A DNA stretch of 64,000 bases from VRUE01 sp963718755 (GTDB taxonomy: Bacteria; Actinomycetota; Thermoleophilia; Solirubrobacterales; 70-9): the NCBI GenBank assembly GCA_963718755.1, contig OY970376.1, positions 558,001-622,000 of the forward strand, written 5' to 3'. The notes under the pieces were generated by a model. That model saw nothing but the letters and a program-made list of their open reading frames with translations, was not told the DNA's origin and searched no databases. The translations under genes were made by a program, and so were the position numbers. Positions 50,394 to 58,673 of this stretch are shown here, in pieces. The first letter of the stretch is position 1, and every line of letters starts with the position of its first letter.

Positions 50394-51434
50394 TCAGCTC
50401 GAGATTTGGCTTGCCGCTGGATGGTCGGCTCCGACGGTACCTAGGATCGTTTCGACGAGGAGGCTAGGGTCTCGCCTGGTCGGAGTCGCGTCCCCGCTGC
50501 GCTTCTCAAGCTGGATCGCGCGCGGGTCGGTCAGCGGCCGCAGGCGGCCGGAGCGGATCAGCGCTTCATCGACGCCGCCGAGGCGGCCGCCGTAGGTCGT
50601 GTAGACGGGCGTGCCCAGCGCTGCCGCCTCGCGGTTCATCGTGCCGCCGGCGGAGACGACGAGGTCGGCGAGGGCGACCAGACTCTGGGCCTCGACCGCG
50701 CCGGGCGGGAGGATCAGCGAGGGCAGTGCCAGGCTGCCGACCAGCTCGCGCTGCGCCTGCGTGCGGGGCAGGACGACCGCGTGCACTCCCTCGTCGCTGC
50801 CGAGCCGCTGCAGCACCTTCGGGAAGAGCGGGTTCGACTTGCGGTGGTAGAGCGAGACGTCAGGCGGGGGCCGGACGACGACGACGACGCGCTCGGTGTC
50901 GACCGAGAGCCGCTTCAGCGATTCGGGATCGGGCTCGAAGTCGTAGAGGTAGTACTCCTCCTTCAGCCCCGGATAGGCGAAGAGCTTCTCCGGGCCGACG
51001 CCGAAGCGACGCAGCCGCTCGGCGGGAACCGAGTCGGGAAACATCACGCGCCTTGCCAGGCGACAGCCGATCCGGTGCTGGGTGACCGCGTACTCGTAAT
51101 CGTGCATGTTCGCCTCGGGCACGCCGAGTGCGCGCGCCGCGATCGCCAGGTCGTTGGAGCCGTGGGCGAGGGCGAGGTCGAAGGAGCGGCCGCGGCCGAA
51201 GCGGAGCATCCCCATCGTGCGGGCGCCAAGCCGCTGTGCCTTGCGCAGGCGCGAGGCACCGCCGTGCCTGCCGATCGGCGTGTGCTCCATCCCGTGCAGG
51301 TCGAGCAGCGCCTGGGTCTGGGCGTAGTCGCGCGAGGTGACCTCGACCGTGTGGCCCTGCGCACGCAGCCGCTCGATGATCGGGCGCAGGACCAGGACGT
51401 GCGCTGGCGCGCTCATGTCCACCCAGATGTTCAT
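50394..51434 (-). CDS. DUF354 family glycosyltransferase-like protein
   Basis: 346 residues with a GT-B like architecture: MNIWVDMSAPAHVLVLRPII at the N-terminus, SNDLAIAARALGVPEANMHD in the middle and GTPVYTTYGGRLGGVDEALI near the C-terminus. DUF354 proteins resemble UDP-GlcNAc 2-epimerase/MurG folds and occur in polysaccharide clusters of Archaea and Actinobacteria; the reaction is unknown. Its TGA at 50394-50396 lies in the region where the sugar-transferase reading frame is already open. Confidence 0.83.
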   Translation of the reverse strand: MNIWVDMSAPAHVLVLRPIIERLRAQGHTVEVTSRDYAQTQALLDLHGMEHTPIGRHGGASRLRKAQRLGARTMGMLRFGRGRSFDLALAHGSNDLAIAARALGVPEANMHDYEYAVTQHRIGCRLARRVMFPDSVPAERLRRFGVGPEKLFAYPGLKEEYYLYDFEPDPESLKRLSVDTERVVVVVRPPPDVSLYHRKSNPLFPKVLQRLGSDEGVHAVVLPRTQAQRELVGSLALPSLILPPGAVEAQSLVALADLVVSAGGTMNREAAALGTPVYTTYGGRLGGVDEALIRSGRLRPLTDPRAIQLEKRSGDATPTRRDPSLLVETILGTVGADHPAASQISS

Positions 51435-51457
51435 CCGAGGGGCCCGGCCATGAAGTC

Positions 51458-52285
51458 TCAGGCTAGAGACGCTTCGCCAGTCGCGGGCTCAGCGATTGCC
51501 GCCTCGACACTTCCTTTGAAAGCCACACGCAGCTCACCGACGAACTCGTTGGGAACGCGTCGTGTCTCCAGGCCGCGACTGGCATCCCTCAGCAACTGTG
51601 CGTCGATCTCGCGAGGAATCGAAGCCTGCTCGAGGACCGCCTGCATCTCCGAGCGTGTCGCCTGGGCTGCCCACTGATCTCCCAAGGACTCACCGATGCG
51701 CCGCACATCCTCATGCGTGACTTCCTTCTCCGCTTCAACATCTTCCGGAGACGCAAAAAAATCTTGAAGAAACTCGATATCTATCGTCAGATGCTCGTCG
51801 GCCTCTCTGACGAGGTCCCGAGACTGGCTTGTGCTGCGCGAGGTTTTCCCCCTCACGCCAACCACCACCACCTGTACGCCGAGATCCTGGGCCGCTACGA
51901 CACCCTCGCGAAGATCCTCATCGCCAGAGAGCAGATAGGCACGGCTGATCGCACGCTCGCGAGCCAGCGTCATCAGGTCGCGATATATGAGCGCGTCAAC
52001 GCCCTTTTGCTTTCCGTCCTGCCCGATCCGTCCCAGCCTGACCTTGACATATGGAAGGTTGCCGATCTCGAGATGGTCGGGGGTCGGAATGCGATCGGGA
52101 GCGCCGTCGTACCAGTAAAGGCGGAGCGTATCCAGCCTGCAGTGATTGCTCGACAGCTCGGTTAGAGCGTCGATCAATGGCTCATAGGCACAATCGAACT
52201 CAGCGCGACGCTTCGTCCCGCAAACGACCAGTCCACCGCGCGCAAGCAGATACCCGGCGTCTACGAAGATGGCGCTCTTATCCAT
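51458..52285 (-). CDS. NYN domain protein (PIN-like nuclease fold)
   Basis: 275 residues. An N-terminal NYN domain: SAIFVDAGYLLARGG (first Asp), RLYWYDGAPD, GVDALIYRDLMTLARE (second Asp), and AYLLSGDEDLREGVVAAQDL (third acidic pair) reproduce the metal-binding acids of the PIN fold, suggesting an RNase. The C-terminal 120 residues (EADEHLTIDIEFLQDFFASP ...) are helical and unclassified. ATG at 52285 lies 6 nt after a terminator T-run, so it may start close to its promoter. Confidence 0.85.
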   Translation of the reverse strand: MDKSAIFVDAGYLLARGGLVVCGTKRRAEFDCAYEPLIDALTELSSNHCRLDTLRLYWYDGAPDRIPTPDHLEIGNLPYVKVRLGRIGQDGKQKGVDALIYRDLMTLARERAISRAYLLSGDEDLREGVVAAQDLGVQVVVVGVRGKTSRSTSQSRDLVREADEHLTIDIEFLQDFFASPEDVEAEKEVTHEDVRRIGESLGDQWAAQATRSEMQAVLEQASIPREIDAQLLRDASRGLETRRVPNEFVGELRVAFKGSVEAAIAEPATGEASLA

Positions 52286-52291
52286 GGAACG

Positions 52292-52315
52292 AAAAGGGCC
52301 CGCAAAAGCGGGCCC
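52292..52315 (-). terminator. Intrinsic terminator between glyA and the NYN gene
   Basis: On the minus strand: 8-bp GC stem GGGCCCGC/GCGGGCCC with TTTT loop, followed by TTTT. It lies about 70 bp after the glyA stop and just before the NYN start, and is a standard rho-independent form. It could also act as an attenuator for the NYN gene. Confidence 0.8.
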
Positions 52316-52384
52316 AATAAGTTGCCGCCAGTGTAGTGGCGACACAGTGGTTTATAGCAGTAGGACCGGTGCCCGGCAAGAGCA

Positions 52385-53665
52385 TCAGGCGGCCACCCGC
52401 GAGAGCTCGGGGTACAGCGGGTAGCGCTCCATCAGCGCCTTGGTGCGCTCTGCCAGTGCCCCTTTTTCGGCCTCGAAGTCGCCGGAGAGGGCGCTGGCGA
52501 TCACGGCTGCGATCTCGCTGAAGTCCTCCTCCACCAGGCCGCGGGTGGTCAGCGCCGGGGTGCCGATCCGCAGGCCCGAGGGGTTCATCGGCGGCCGCTC
52601 GTCGAAGGGGATCGCGTTGCGGTTGACCGTGATCCCGACCTCCTCCAGGCGCGCCTCGGCGGTCTTGCCGTCGAGGCCGCTGGGGGTCAGGTCGACGAGG
52701 ACGAGGTGGACGTCGGTGCCGCCCGTCAGCACCGGCACGCCGTTCGCTTCCAGGCCGGCGGCGAACGCCTGCGCGTTGGCGATCGTCTGCTTCTGGCGGA
52801 TCTTGAACTCGTCCGTGGCGGCGATCCGCAGCGCCACCGCCTTGGCCGCGATCGTGTGCATCAGCGGCCCGCCCTGCTGGCCGGGGAAGATCGCTTTGTC
52901 GATCGCCTTCGCGTGCTCCTCGCGGGCGAGGATCATGCCGCTGCGCGGCCCGCAGAGCGTCTTGTGGATCGTCGTCGTGACGACGTCGGCATGCTGCACC
53001 GGGTTGGGGTGCTGGTCGGCGGCGACGAGGCCGGCGAAGTGCGCCATGTCGACCATCAGCTTTGCGCCAACGGAATCGGCGATTGCGCGGAAGGCGGCGA
53101 AGTCGAGCTGGCGCGGATAGGCTGACCAGCCGGCGACGATCAGCTTCGGCCGGTGCTCGTGCGCGAGCCGCTCGACCTCCTCCATGTCGACGCGCAGGTT
53201 CTCGCGGGCGACGTGGTAGGCGACGATCTCGTAGAGCTTGCCGGAGACGTTGAGCTTCATCCCGTGAGTGAGATGGCCGCCGTGGTCGAGCGCCAGGCCC
53301 ATGATCGTGTCGCCGGGCTCGATCAGCGCCATGTAGGCGGCGTTGTTGGCCTGCGCGCCGGCGTGCGGCTGGACGTTGGCGTGCTCGGCGCCGAACAGCT
53401 CCTTGGCCCGGTCGATCGCCAGCTGCTCGGCGACGTCGACCTCCTCGCAACCGCCGTAGTAGCGCTTGCCGGGGTAGCCCTCGGCGTACTTGTTCGTCAG
53501 CACCGAGCCGACCGCTTCGAGCACTGCCTGGGGGACGAAGTTCTCCGAGGCGATCATCTCCAGCGTCCCCTGCTGGCGCCGCAGCTCGGCGTCGAGGACC
53601 GCGGCGATCTGGGGATCGACCTCGCTCAGAGGTGCCGCTTGCAGGTTTTCGGGTAGCTCGCTCAC
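52385..53665 (-). CDS. glyA: Serine hydroxymethyltransferase
   Basis: 426-residue pyridoxal-phosphate enzyme that interconverts serine and glycine and loads tetrahydrofolate. TLEMIASENFVPQAVLEAVG, YAEGYPGKRYYGGCEEVD, the PLP-lysine in VVTTTIHKTLCGPRSGMIL and the C-terminal LRIGTPALTTRG are classical. GTG start at 53665 (SELPENLQAAPLSEVDP) chosen because longer frames overlap the divergent gene. The divergent gap is only 24-42 bp. Confidence 0.98.
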   Translation of the reverse strand: MSELPENLQAAPLSEVDPQIAAVLDAELRRQQGTLEMIASENFVPQAVLEAVGSVLTNKYAEGYPGKRYYGGCEEVDVAEQLAIDRAKELFGAEHANVQPHAGAQANNAAYMALIEPGDTIMGLALDHGGHLTHGMKLNVSGKLYEIVAYHVARENLRVDMEEVERLAHEHRPKLIVAGWSAYPRQLDFAAFRAIADSVGAKLMVDMAHFAGLVAADQHPNPVQHADVVTTTIHKTLCGPRSGMILAREEHAKAIDKAIFPGQQGGPLMHTIAAKAVALRIAATDEFKIRQKQTIANAQAFAAGLEANGVPVLTGGTDVHLVLVDLTPSGLDGKTAEARLEEVGITVNRNAIPFDERPPMNPSGLRIGTPALTTRGLVEEDFSEIAAVIASALSGDFEAEKGALAERTKALMERYPLYPELSRVAA

Positions 53666-53689
53666 CGTGTTGCGACGATACCAACGCTC

Positions 53690-54532
53690 ATGGATAGCCT
53701 GCCCCGCGTGAAACGCCTCTCCGCAACGCTGATCGCGGTCATAACCGTGGCCCTGGGAAGCCTGGCGGCGACGGCTGGCGGCGCGCCGGGAGGCACCTCC
53801 CCCGACGGCGCCGGGGTGGCGGATGACGGCAACCCCTGCACGGGGCCGGGTTCCGGGCATCTGCTCTGCCCCGACCTGCGCGTCGGCCGTGCCGAAGACC
53901 TCTTCGTCGCGCAGAGCGGCGGCAGCTACGGCTACGGCGGCGGAGCGCGGCTCTACGGCGGCAACGACATCCGCTCGCGCGGACGCGGGCCGATGGAGCT
54001 GCGCGGCCGCCGCTACAAGCGCAACTGGATGCGGGCCAACCAGGCGATCTACCGGGCCGGGGGTGGCGTGGAGATCTTTCGCACCGAGGCCCAACTCCAC
54101 TTCTACAACGTTGGCTACGAGTTCGGCGGCTCTTACTGGAAGGTGCACGACCCGCTCAGCATGGAGATCTGGTCGCTTGACGAGGGGCGCCAGCCGCTGC
54201 GCCGCGTGCGCAAGGGCCCGAAGGTCTTCTACTGCTTCCGCGACCTCGTCCGCACGCGCCCGGGAGGACGCTCACCCAGCTTCCCGGTCTACCCGGCCTG
54301 CAACCAGGACCCGGGCCGCAAACGGGTAACGCTCGGGACCTCGGTGGGCTGGTCGGACATCTATCCCTCCACCTACGACCGCCAGTGGGTCAACGTCAGC
54401 GGGCTGCGCGGCTGCTTTGCCTTCGTCATGCGGGTCGACCCGATGAACCTCCTTTTCGAGGAACACGAGAACAACAACCGCTCGGTGCGGATCCTCCGCC
54501 TCCCCTACCGCGACGGGCCACAGCACTGCTGA
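53690..54532 (+). CDS. Secreted lysyl-oxidase-like protein with degenerate copper site
   Basis: 280 residues: signal peptide (LSATLIAVITVALGSLAATA), then a domain resembling bacterial lysyl oxidases. The tail GTSVGWSDIYPSTYDRQWVN and RVDPMNLLFEEHENNN match the G-S-x-W-D-Y ... Q-W-v ... V-x-P-x-x-x-E-x-x-x-N-N pattern, and KVFYCFRD aligns with the conserved Cys-containing strand. The expected copper-binding His-rich segment (H-x-H-W-H) reads GGSYWKVHDPLSMEIW, with most His missing, so it may be inactive or structural. GTG at 53708 is an alternative start that would suit the signal peptide better. Confidence 0.7.
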   Translation: MDSLPRVKRLSATLIAVITVALGSLAATAGGAPGGTSPDGAGVADDGNPCTGPGSGHLLCPDLRVGRAEDLFVAQSGGSYGYGGGARLYGGNDIRSRGRGPMELRGRRYKRNWMRANQAIYRAGGGVEIFRTEAQLHFYNVGYEFGGSYWKVHDPLSMEIWSLDEGRQPLRRVRKGPKVFYCFRDLVRTRPGGRSPSFPVYPACNQDPGRKRVTLGTSVGWSDIYPSTYDRQWVNVSGLRGCFAFVMRVDPMNLLFEEHENNNRSVRILRLPYRDGPQHC

Positions 54533-54559
54533 GCAGCACCGGCGTAGCCTTTGCCGGGT

Positions 54560-55945
54560 ATGAGCAGCCACTTCCAGACGACGCTCGGATGGAAGGTGGC
54601 CATCGCGGCGGCGGCGATCGCGCTGCCGGCGGCCGGGTTCGCATTGCTCCTGGTCGACCCTGGCATCGACGTCGCCTGGGAGGACCATCCCGCCCACTTC
54701 TGGCTCGTCCTCGCCGCGGCCGGCGTCACCGCCGCGCTCGCCCACGCCACCGGCGAGGCCGCGGAGCGTCGCGGCGACCTGCGCCTTGGCCTGGTTTCGC
54801 TGACCTTCCTCTGCAGCGCCGGCTTCCTCGGCCTGCACGCGCTCGCCACGCCCGGCGTCCTGCTCGACGACTCCAGCCTTGGCTTCGTGATCGCGGTCCC
54901 GGTCGGCCTCGTCATCGCCTCGGGGATAGCCGTGCTTTCGGCGACCGAGAGCGTGTCGGCGCGGATGAGCGCGCTTCCTCTCAGTCGCCGCGGCGGCACC
55001 GCCCTCCTACTTGCCCTGATGGCCGCCTGGGCAGCCGCGACGCTGATCGGGATCGGCCCGCTCGACGAAGCGACCGAGATCGAGCGCGCGAGCGGGACGC
55101 TGGCGATCCCGGCATTCGCCGCGGCGACGCTCTACCTCGTCGCGGCCGCCCGCTATGCCGTCATCGGCGCCGGCGACCCTCCGATCCTGGTGCTCGCCGT
55201 CGCGATCTCCTTCGTGCTGCTCGGTGAGGCGATGCTGCAGACGGCGTTCTCGCACAACTGGCACGCGAGCTGGTGGGAGTGGCACGCCTTGATCCTCACC
55301 GCCTTCGGCCTGGTCGCCCTCGCCGCCCGCCGCGAGTGGCGCGAGGAGCGCTTCAGCCCGCTATACACGAAGGAGACCGCGGGCGGTCGGCGCGAGGTGA
55401 GCGTCGTCTTCGCCGATCTGGCCGGGTTCACCTCGTTCTCGGAGGGGCGCGACCCGGCCCAGGTCTCCGAGATGCTCAATGCCTACTTCGAACGGGCGAT
55501 CCCGCCCGTCGTCGAAGAGCACGGTGGGGACGTCGAGCGGCTGATGGGCGACGCGCTGATGGCGACCTTCAATACCCGCGGCGACCAGCCCGACCATGCC
55601 AGGCGGGCGGCGGCCGCGGCACTGGCGATCCGCGACGCAACCGCAGCCGTTGCCGCTGAGAACCCTGGTTGGCCGCGTTTCCGCGTCGGCGTCAACAGCG
55701 GCGACGCGCTGGTTGGGGTTCTTGGCGCCGCCGGCGGCCGCAGCTACACCGTGATCGGCGACGCGGTCAACTCCGCCTCGCGCCTGGAGTCGGCCGCGCC
55801 GGTCGGCGAGGTGGCGATCAGCGCCGTCACTCTGCGCGCCCTGTCCGGGGCGAGGACTCGCGCCCTGGGCGCGATCAAGGTCAAGGGACGGCGGGAACCC
55901 TTGGACGCCTACGTACTGGAATCGCTTCCGCCGGACTCCGGCTGA
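54560..55945 (+). CDS. Membrane adenylate/guanylate cyclase
   Basis: 461-residue class III nucleotide cyclase. About eight membrane helices occupy residues 8-270, followed by a catalytic domain. VSVVFADLAGFTSFSEGRDP holds the first metal Asp, VERLMGDALMATFN the second, and VIGDAVNSASRLESA the transition-state Asn and Arg region. The purine specificity residues are not clear. No HAMP is evident, so the membrane domain may be the sensor. The ATG at 54560 is preferred over TTG at 54551. Its 3' end overlaps the convergent Sua5 gene by 37 bp. Confidence 0.9.
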   Translation: MSSHFQTTLGWKVAIAAAAIALPAAGFALLLVDPGIDVAWEDHPAHFWLVLAAAGVTAALAHATGEAAERRGDLRLGLVSLTFLCSAGFLGLHALATPGVLLDDSSLGFVIAVPVGLVIASGIAVLSATESVSARMSALPLSRRGGTALLLALMAAWAAATLIGIGPLDEATEIERASGTLAIPAFAAATLYLVAAARYAVIGAGDPPILVLAVAISFVLLGEAMLQTAFSHNWHASWWEWHALILTAFGLVALAARREWREERFSPLYTKETAGGRREVSVVFADLAGFTSFSEGRDPAQVSEMLNAYFERAIPPVVEEHGGDVERLMGDALMATFNTRGDQPDHARRAAAAALAIRDATAAVAAENPGWPRFRVGVNSGDALVGVLGAAGGRSYTVIGDAVNSASRLESAAPVGEVAISAVTLRALSGARTRALGAIKVKGRREPLDAYVLESLPPDSG

Positions 55946-56586
55946 GCCGCCGCGGCAATACCGGCAAGGCGCTCCTCCAGCTCCGCGCGGCTCACGGCGC
56001 CCTCGCGCAGGACCCACCACTCGCCGCTCTCATCGAAGGCGGTCAGGTCGACAACCGTCGACGGCCGGCCGGTCAGCTCTCCCCCGTCGATCGCCAGGTC
56101 CACCTCGGCGATGATCTCCGCTGCAATCTGCCCGAAGCTGCCCGTCGCCGGCTCGCCGCTGCGATTGGCCGAGGTCTGGAAGAGCGGGCACATAGCGCCG
56201 GCTAAGGGGCCCTCGATCAGGCGGACACCCAGGCGCGCCGGGTCCTCGCGGCAGGCGAGCGGGTAGCGATGCTCCGGGTTGGCGGTGACCAGGGTGAACG
56301 GCCCCGGGAGCAGAGCCCCCACCGCGTCGCGGGTACGCGGCCCGAGGCCCTCGACCAGCTCGCGCATCGCCAGCGGTGAGAAGTACATGACCGCCGAGGG
56401 CTTGCCATCGTCGCGGCCCTTGATCCGGTGGATGCGCGCGATCGCCGCCGCGTCGAGCGGATCGCAGGCGAGGCCGTAAAGGCCATCGGCCGGAAAGAGG
56501 ACGACGCCGGCGGCGGCGATCGTCCGTTCCAGCGCGGCCCGGGCTGCCTGTGCCCCATCCCCCGCTATCGAAACCACCTTGGTCAT
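55909..56586 (-). CDS. L-threonylcarbamoyladenylate synthase (Sua5/YciO/YrdC)
   Basis: 225-residue enzyme of the tRNA t6A37 pathway. GVVLFPADGLYGLACDPLDA at the N-terminus, KGRDDGKPSAVMYF, LPGPFTLVTANPEHRYPLAC and TSANRSGEPATGSFGQI are family patterns. The C-terminal SUA5 extension is absent, so it is the YrdC/TsaC-length form. The last 37 bp are antisense to the cyclase gene. It lies downstream of prmC-prfA, a common arrangement. Confidence 0.93.
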   Translation of the reverse strand: MTKVVSIAGDGAQAARAALERTIAAAGVVLFPADGLYGLACDPLDAAAIARIHRIKGRDDGKPSAVMYFSPLAMRELVEGLGPRTRDAVGALLPGPFTLVTANPEHRYPLACREDPARLGVRLIEGPLAGAMCPLFQTSANRSGEPATGSFGQIAAEIIAEVDLAIDGGELTGRPSTVVDLTAFDESGEWWVLREGAVSRAELEERLAGIAAAAQPESGGSDSST

Positions 56587-56591
56587 GACCC

Positions 56592-56640
56592 AGCCCCTGG
56601 CGACTTAGCCCCCGTAGATGGACGGTAACTCGCCAGGGCT
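56592..56640. promoter_or_regulatory. Nested hairpin between Sua5 and prmC genes
   Basis: AGCCCCTGGCGA (56592-56603) pairs with TCGCCAGGGCT (56630-56640) with one bulged C; inside, CCGT-AGATGG-ACGG forms a second hairpin. It fills the short gap between prmC stop (56648) and the Sua5 start (56586). No T-run. It could be a processing or coupling signal. Confidence 0.5.
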
Positions 56641-56647
56641 CCTCTTT

Positions 56648-57505
56648 TCATCTCCGTCCCCAGACCACGCGCGGGATTCCGGCCAGGTCCGCGCGCGTCT
56701 CGACGGTGACGAAGCCAGCCTCGCGCATGAGATCCGCGACCGCTTCCGCTTGGCCCTGTCCCACCTCCAGCGCAATCGCAGCAACCGCGTTCGCTCTTTG
56801 TTGCGCTAAGCGAGACAAAGAGCGAACGCGCTCGTCAGCGAGCAGGACGCGAATCGCGTCGAGGCCGTCGGGGCCAGCCAGGAGCGCCTCGCGCGGCTCC
56901 CACTCGGTCACCTCCCGCTCGAGCCCTCCCCACTCGGACTCGGCGACGTAGGGCAGGTTGGCGACGATCAGGTCGAGCTCGCCAGGCTCGGGCGGCAACG
57001 TCCCCTCGACGAACGTGACCCGGTCCTCCAGGTCAAGCTGCCGCGCGTTGGCCAGAGCGACTTCCAGCGCCGCCGCCGAGATGTCGGTGGCGATCAGCTC
57101 ACAGCCCGGCAGCTCGTCGGCGATCGCCAGCGCGATCGCACCGGAGCCGGTGCCCATGTCGAGCACTCGGGCCGGGTCCAGCTCCAAGGCCAGCTCGACC
57201 AGGAGCTCCGTCTCGGGTCGCGGGACCAGGACGCGTTGATCGACCACCAGCTCGATCGAACGGAAGCCTTTGCGGCCGAGAATGTAGGCGACCGGCTCGC
57301 GCCGCAGCCGACGCCGCACCATCTCGCCGAAGCGCCTGCCGGCGCCTGCGGGAATGCCTGCATCGAGATCCGCCGCCAGCCGAGCTCGCTCCCACCCGGT
57401 CGCCGCCGCAAGCAGGACTTCCGCGTCGAGCCGGGGTGTGTCGACCCCGACCGCCGCGAGCGCGTCGGCTGCACCGCCAAGCGCTTCGCGGACGCTGCCG
57501 GCCAT
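56648..57505 (-). CDS. prmC: Peptide chain release factor N(5)-glutamine methyltransferase
   Basis: 285-residue HemK/PrmC methyltransferase that methylates the GGQ glutamine of RF1/RF2. SAM motif VLDMGTGSGAIALAIADELP and catalytic NPPY-type motif as LIVANLPYVAESEW (NLPY replaces NPPY) are present; the N-terminal helical domain is normal. The C-terminal segment usually rich in LkpGG reads ERVRSLSRLAQQRANAVAAI instead and is encoded by a near-perfect DNA hairpin (56787-56829), so a short insertion or substitution has altered it. The start at 57505 follows the prfA-prmC hairpin; it is directly downstream of prfA, its substrate. Confidence 0.92.
   Translation of the reverse strand: MAGSVREALGGAADALAAVGVDTPRLDAEVLLAAATGWERARLAADLDAGIPAGAGRRFGEMVRRRLRREPVAYILGRKGFRSIELVVDQRVLVPRPETELLVELALELDPARVLDMGTGSGAIALAIADELPGCELIATDISAAALEVALANARQLDLEDRVTFVEGTLPPEPGELDLIVANLPYVAESEWGGLEREVTEWEPREALLAGPDGLDAIRVLLADERVRSLSRLAQQRANAVAAIALEVGQGQAEAVADLMREAGFVTVETRADLAGIPRVVWGRR
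56787..56829. repeat. In-frame inverted repeat inside prmC
   Basis: GCGTTCGCTCTTTGT (56787-56801) is exactly complementary to ACAAAGAGCGAACGC (56815-56829). The 13-nt centre continues as CGC-TAA-GCG. It reads through in frame as SLSRLAQQRA, replacing a Gly-containing loop. A 15-bp perfect hairpin in a coding region is unusual and suggests a small palindromic insertion. Confidence 0.65.
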
Positions 57506-57557
57506 GACCGCATCCGACATTCGCCCCACCCCGCTGTGGTGAATGTCGGATGCGGTC
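57506..57557. promoter_or_regulatory. Inverted repeat filling the prfA-prmC gap
   Basis: GACCGCATCCGACATTC (57506-57522) is exactly complementary to GAATGTCGGATGCGGTC (57541-57557), with inner CCAC/GTGG. The minus-strand arm starts with the prfA TGA and ends 1 nt before the prmC ATG, so the whole intergenic region is one hairpin, which may regulate coupling. Not a terminator in form. Confidence 0.7.
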
Positions 57558-58626
57558 ACGCGGCCGAGGCTGCGGCCGCCTCGAGCCTCTGCCGTTTCTC
57601 CTCGGCCGCGAGCGCGTCGGTGAACTCGGACAAGCCCCCGGCCAGGACGCCGTCGATGTTGTGCGAGGTCAGCTTGATCCGGTGGTCGGTGACCCGTCCC
57701 TGGGGGAAGTTGTAGGTGCGGACCTTCTCCGAGCGCTCACCGCTGCCGACCTGGGCCTTGCGCTCTGCCGCCACCTTCGCCTGCTGCTCGGCCAGCTCCC
57801 GCTCGTACAGCCGCGCGCGCAGGACACGCATCGCCTTCTCGCGGTTCTGCAGCTGCGACTTCTCGTCCTGCATCGAGACGACGATGCCACTCGGCTTGTG
57901 CGTGATCCGCACCGCCGAGTCGGTCGTGTTGACCGACTGGCCGCCTGGGCCCGAGGAGCGGTAGACGTCGATCTGCAAATCGTTCTGGTCGACCTCGACC
58001 TCGACCTCCTCGGCCTCCGGCAACACCGCGATGGTCGCGGTGGACGTGTGGATGCGGCCTTGGGACTCGGTCTCCGGCACCCGCTGCACGCGGTGCGTGC
58101 CGCCCTCGTACTTGAAGATCGAGTAGGCGCCCTCGCCCTTAACGGCGAGGGTCACCTCCTTGAAGCCACCCACCTCCGCGACCGATTGCGAGAGCACCTC
58201 GGTGCCGAAGCCTTGCTCCTCCGCGTAGCGGGTGAGCATCTTGTAGAGGTCGCCGGCGAACAGGGCCGCCTCGTCCCCCCCGGTGCCGGCACGGATCTCG
58301 ACCAGGACGTTCTTGTCGTCGTTGGGGTCACGCTCGACCATCGCCAGCCGAATCTCCTCTTCGAGCTCCCCCAACCGAGCTGGCGCCTCGTCGACCACCT
58401 TGCGCAGTTCGGCGTCCTCCCCCTCCTCCAACAACTCGCTCGCCCCCTCGAGATCATCCTTGAGGGTCATGTACTCCGCCGCCAGCGCCTGCGCCGGCTG
58501 CAGCTGCCGGTACTCCCGCCCCACCTCGGCGTAACGCTCCCGGTCCGAGATCACCGCAGGATCGGACATCTGCGCCTCTAGCTCAGCGAATCTCGCCTCA
58601 ATCTGCTCGACCAGCGACTCGATCAT
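57556..58626 (-). CDS. prfA: Peptide chain release factor 1
   Basis: 356-residue RF1, terminating at UAA and UAG. RF1 recognition PxT region RVPETESQGRIHTSTATIAV and GGQ in SSGPGGQSVNTTDSAVRI are present; the helical domain 1 is intact. The start at 58626 (MIESLVEQIEARFAELEAQM) matches the family; the frame continues upstream but lacks conserved sequence. Its product is the substrate for PrmC, encoded next. Confidence 0.97.
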   Translation of the reverse strand: MIESLVEQIEARFAELEAQMSDPAVISDRERYAEVGREYRQLQPAQALAAEYMTLKDDLEGASELLEEGEDAELRKVVDEAPARLGELEEEIRLAMVERDPNDDKNVLVEIRAGTGGDEAALFAGDLYKMLTRYAEEQGFGTEVLSQSVAEVGGFKEVTLAVKGEGAYSIFKYEGGTHRVQRVPETESQGRIHTSTATIAVLPEAEEVEVEVDQNDLQIDVYRSSGPGGQSVNTTDSAVRITHKPSGIVVSMQDEKSQLQNREKAMRVLRARLYERELAEQQAKVAAERKAQVGSGERSEKVRTYNFPQGRVTDHRIKLTSHNIDGVLAGGLSEFTDALAAEEKRQRLEAAAASAA

Positions 58627-58673
58627 TCCGTGAACGATAAGCGCAGCTCGGGCGGGTGGCGTCGCCGCGCCAC

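Noticed and set aside
52292..52315. Another copy of a structured repeat family
   Set aside because: Plain GC hairpin with T-run and no shared core; an ordinary terminator explains it.
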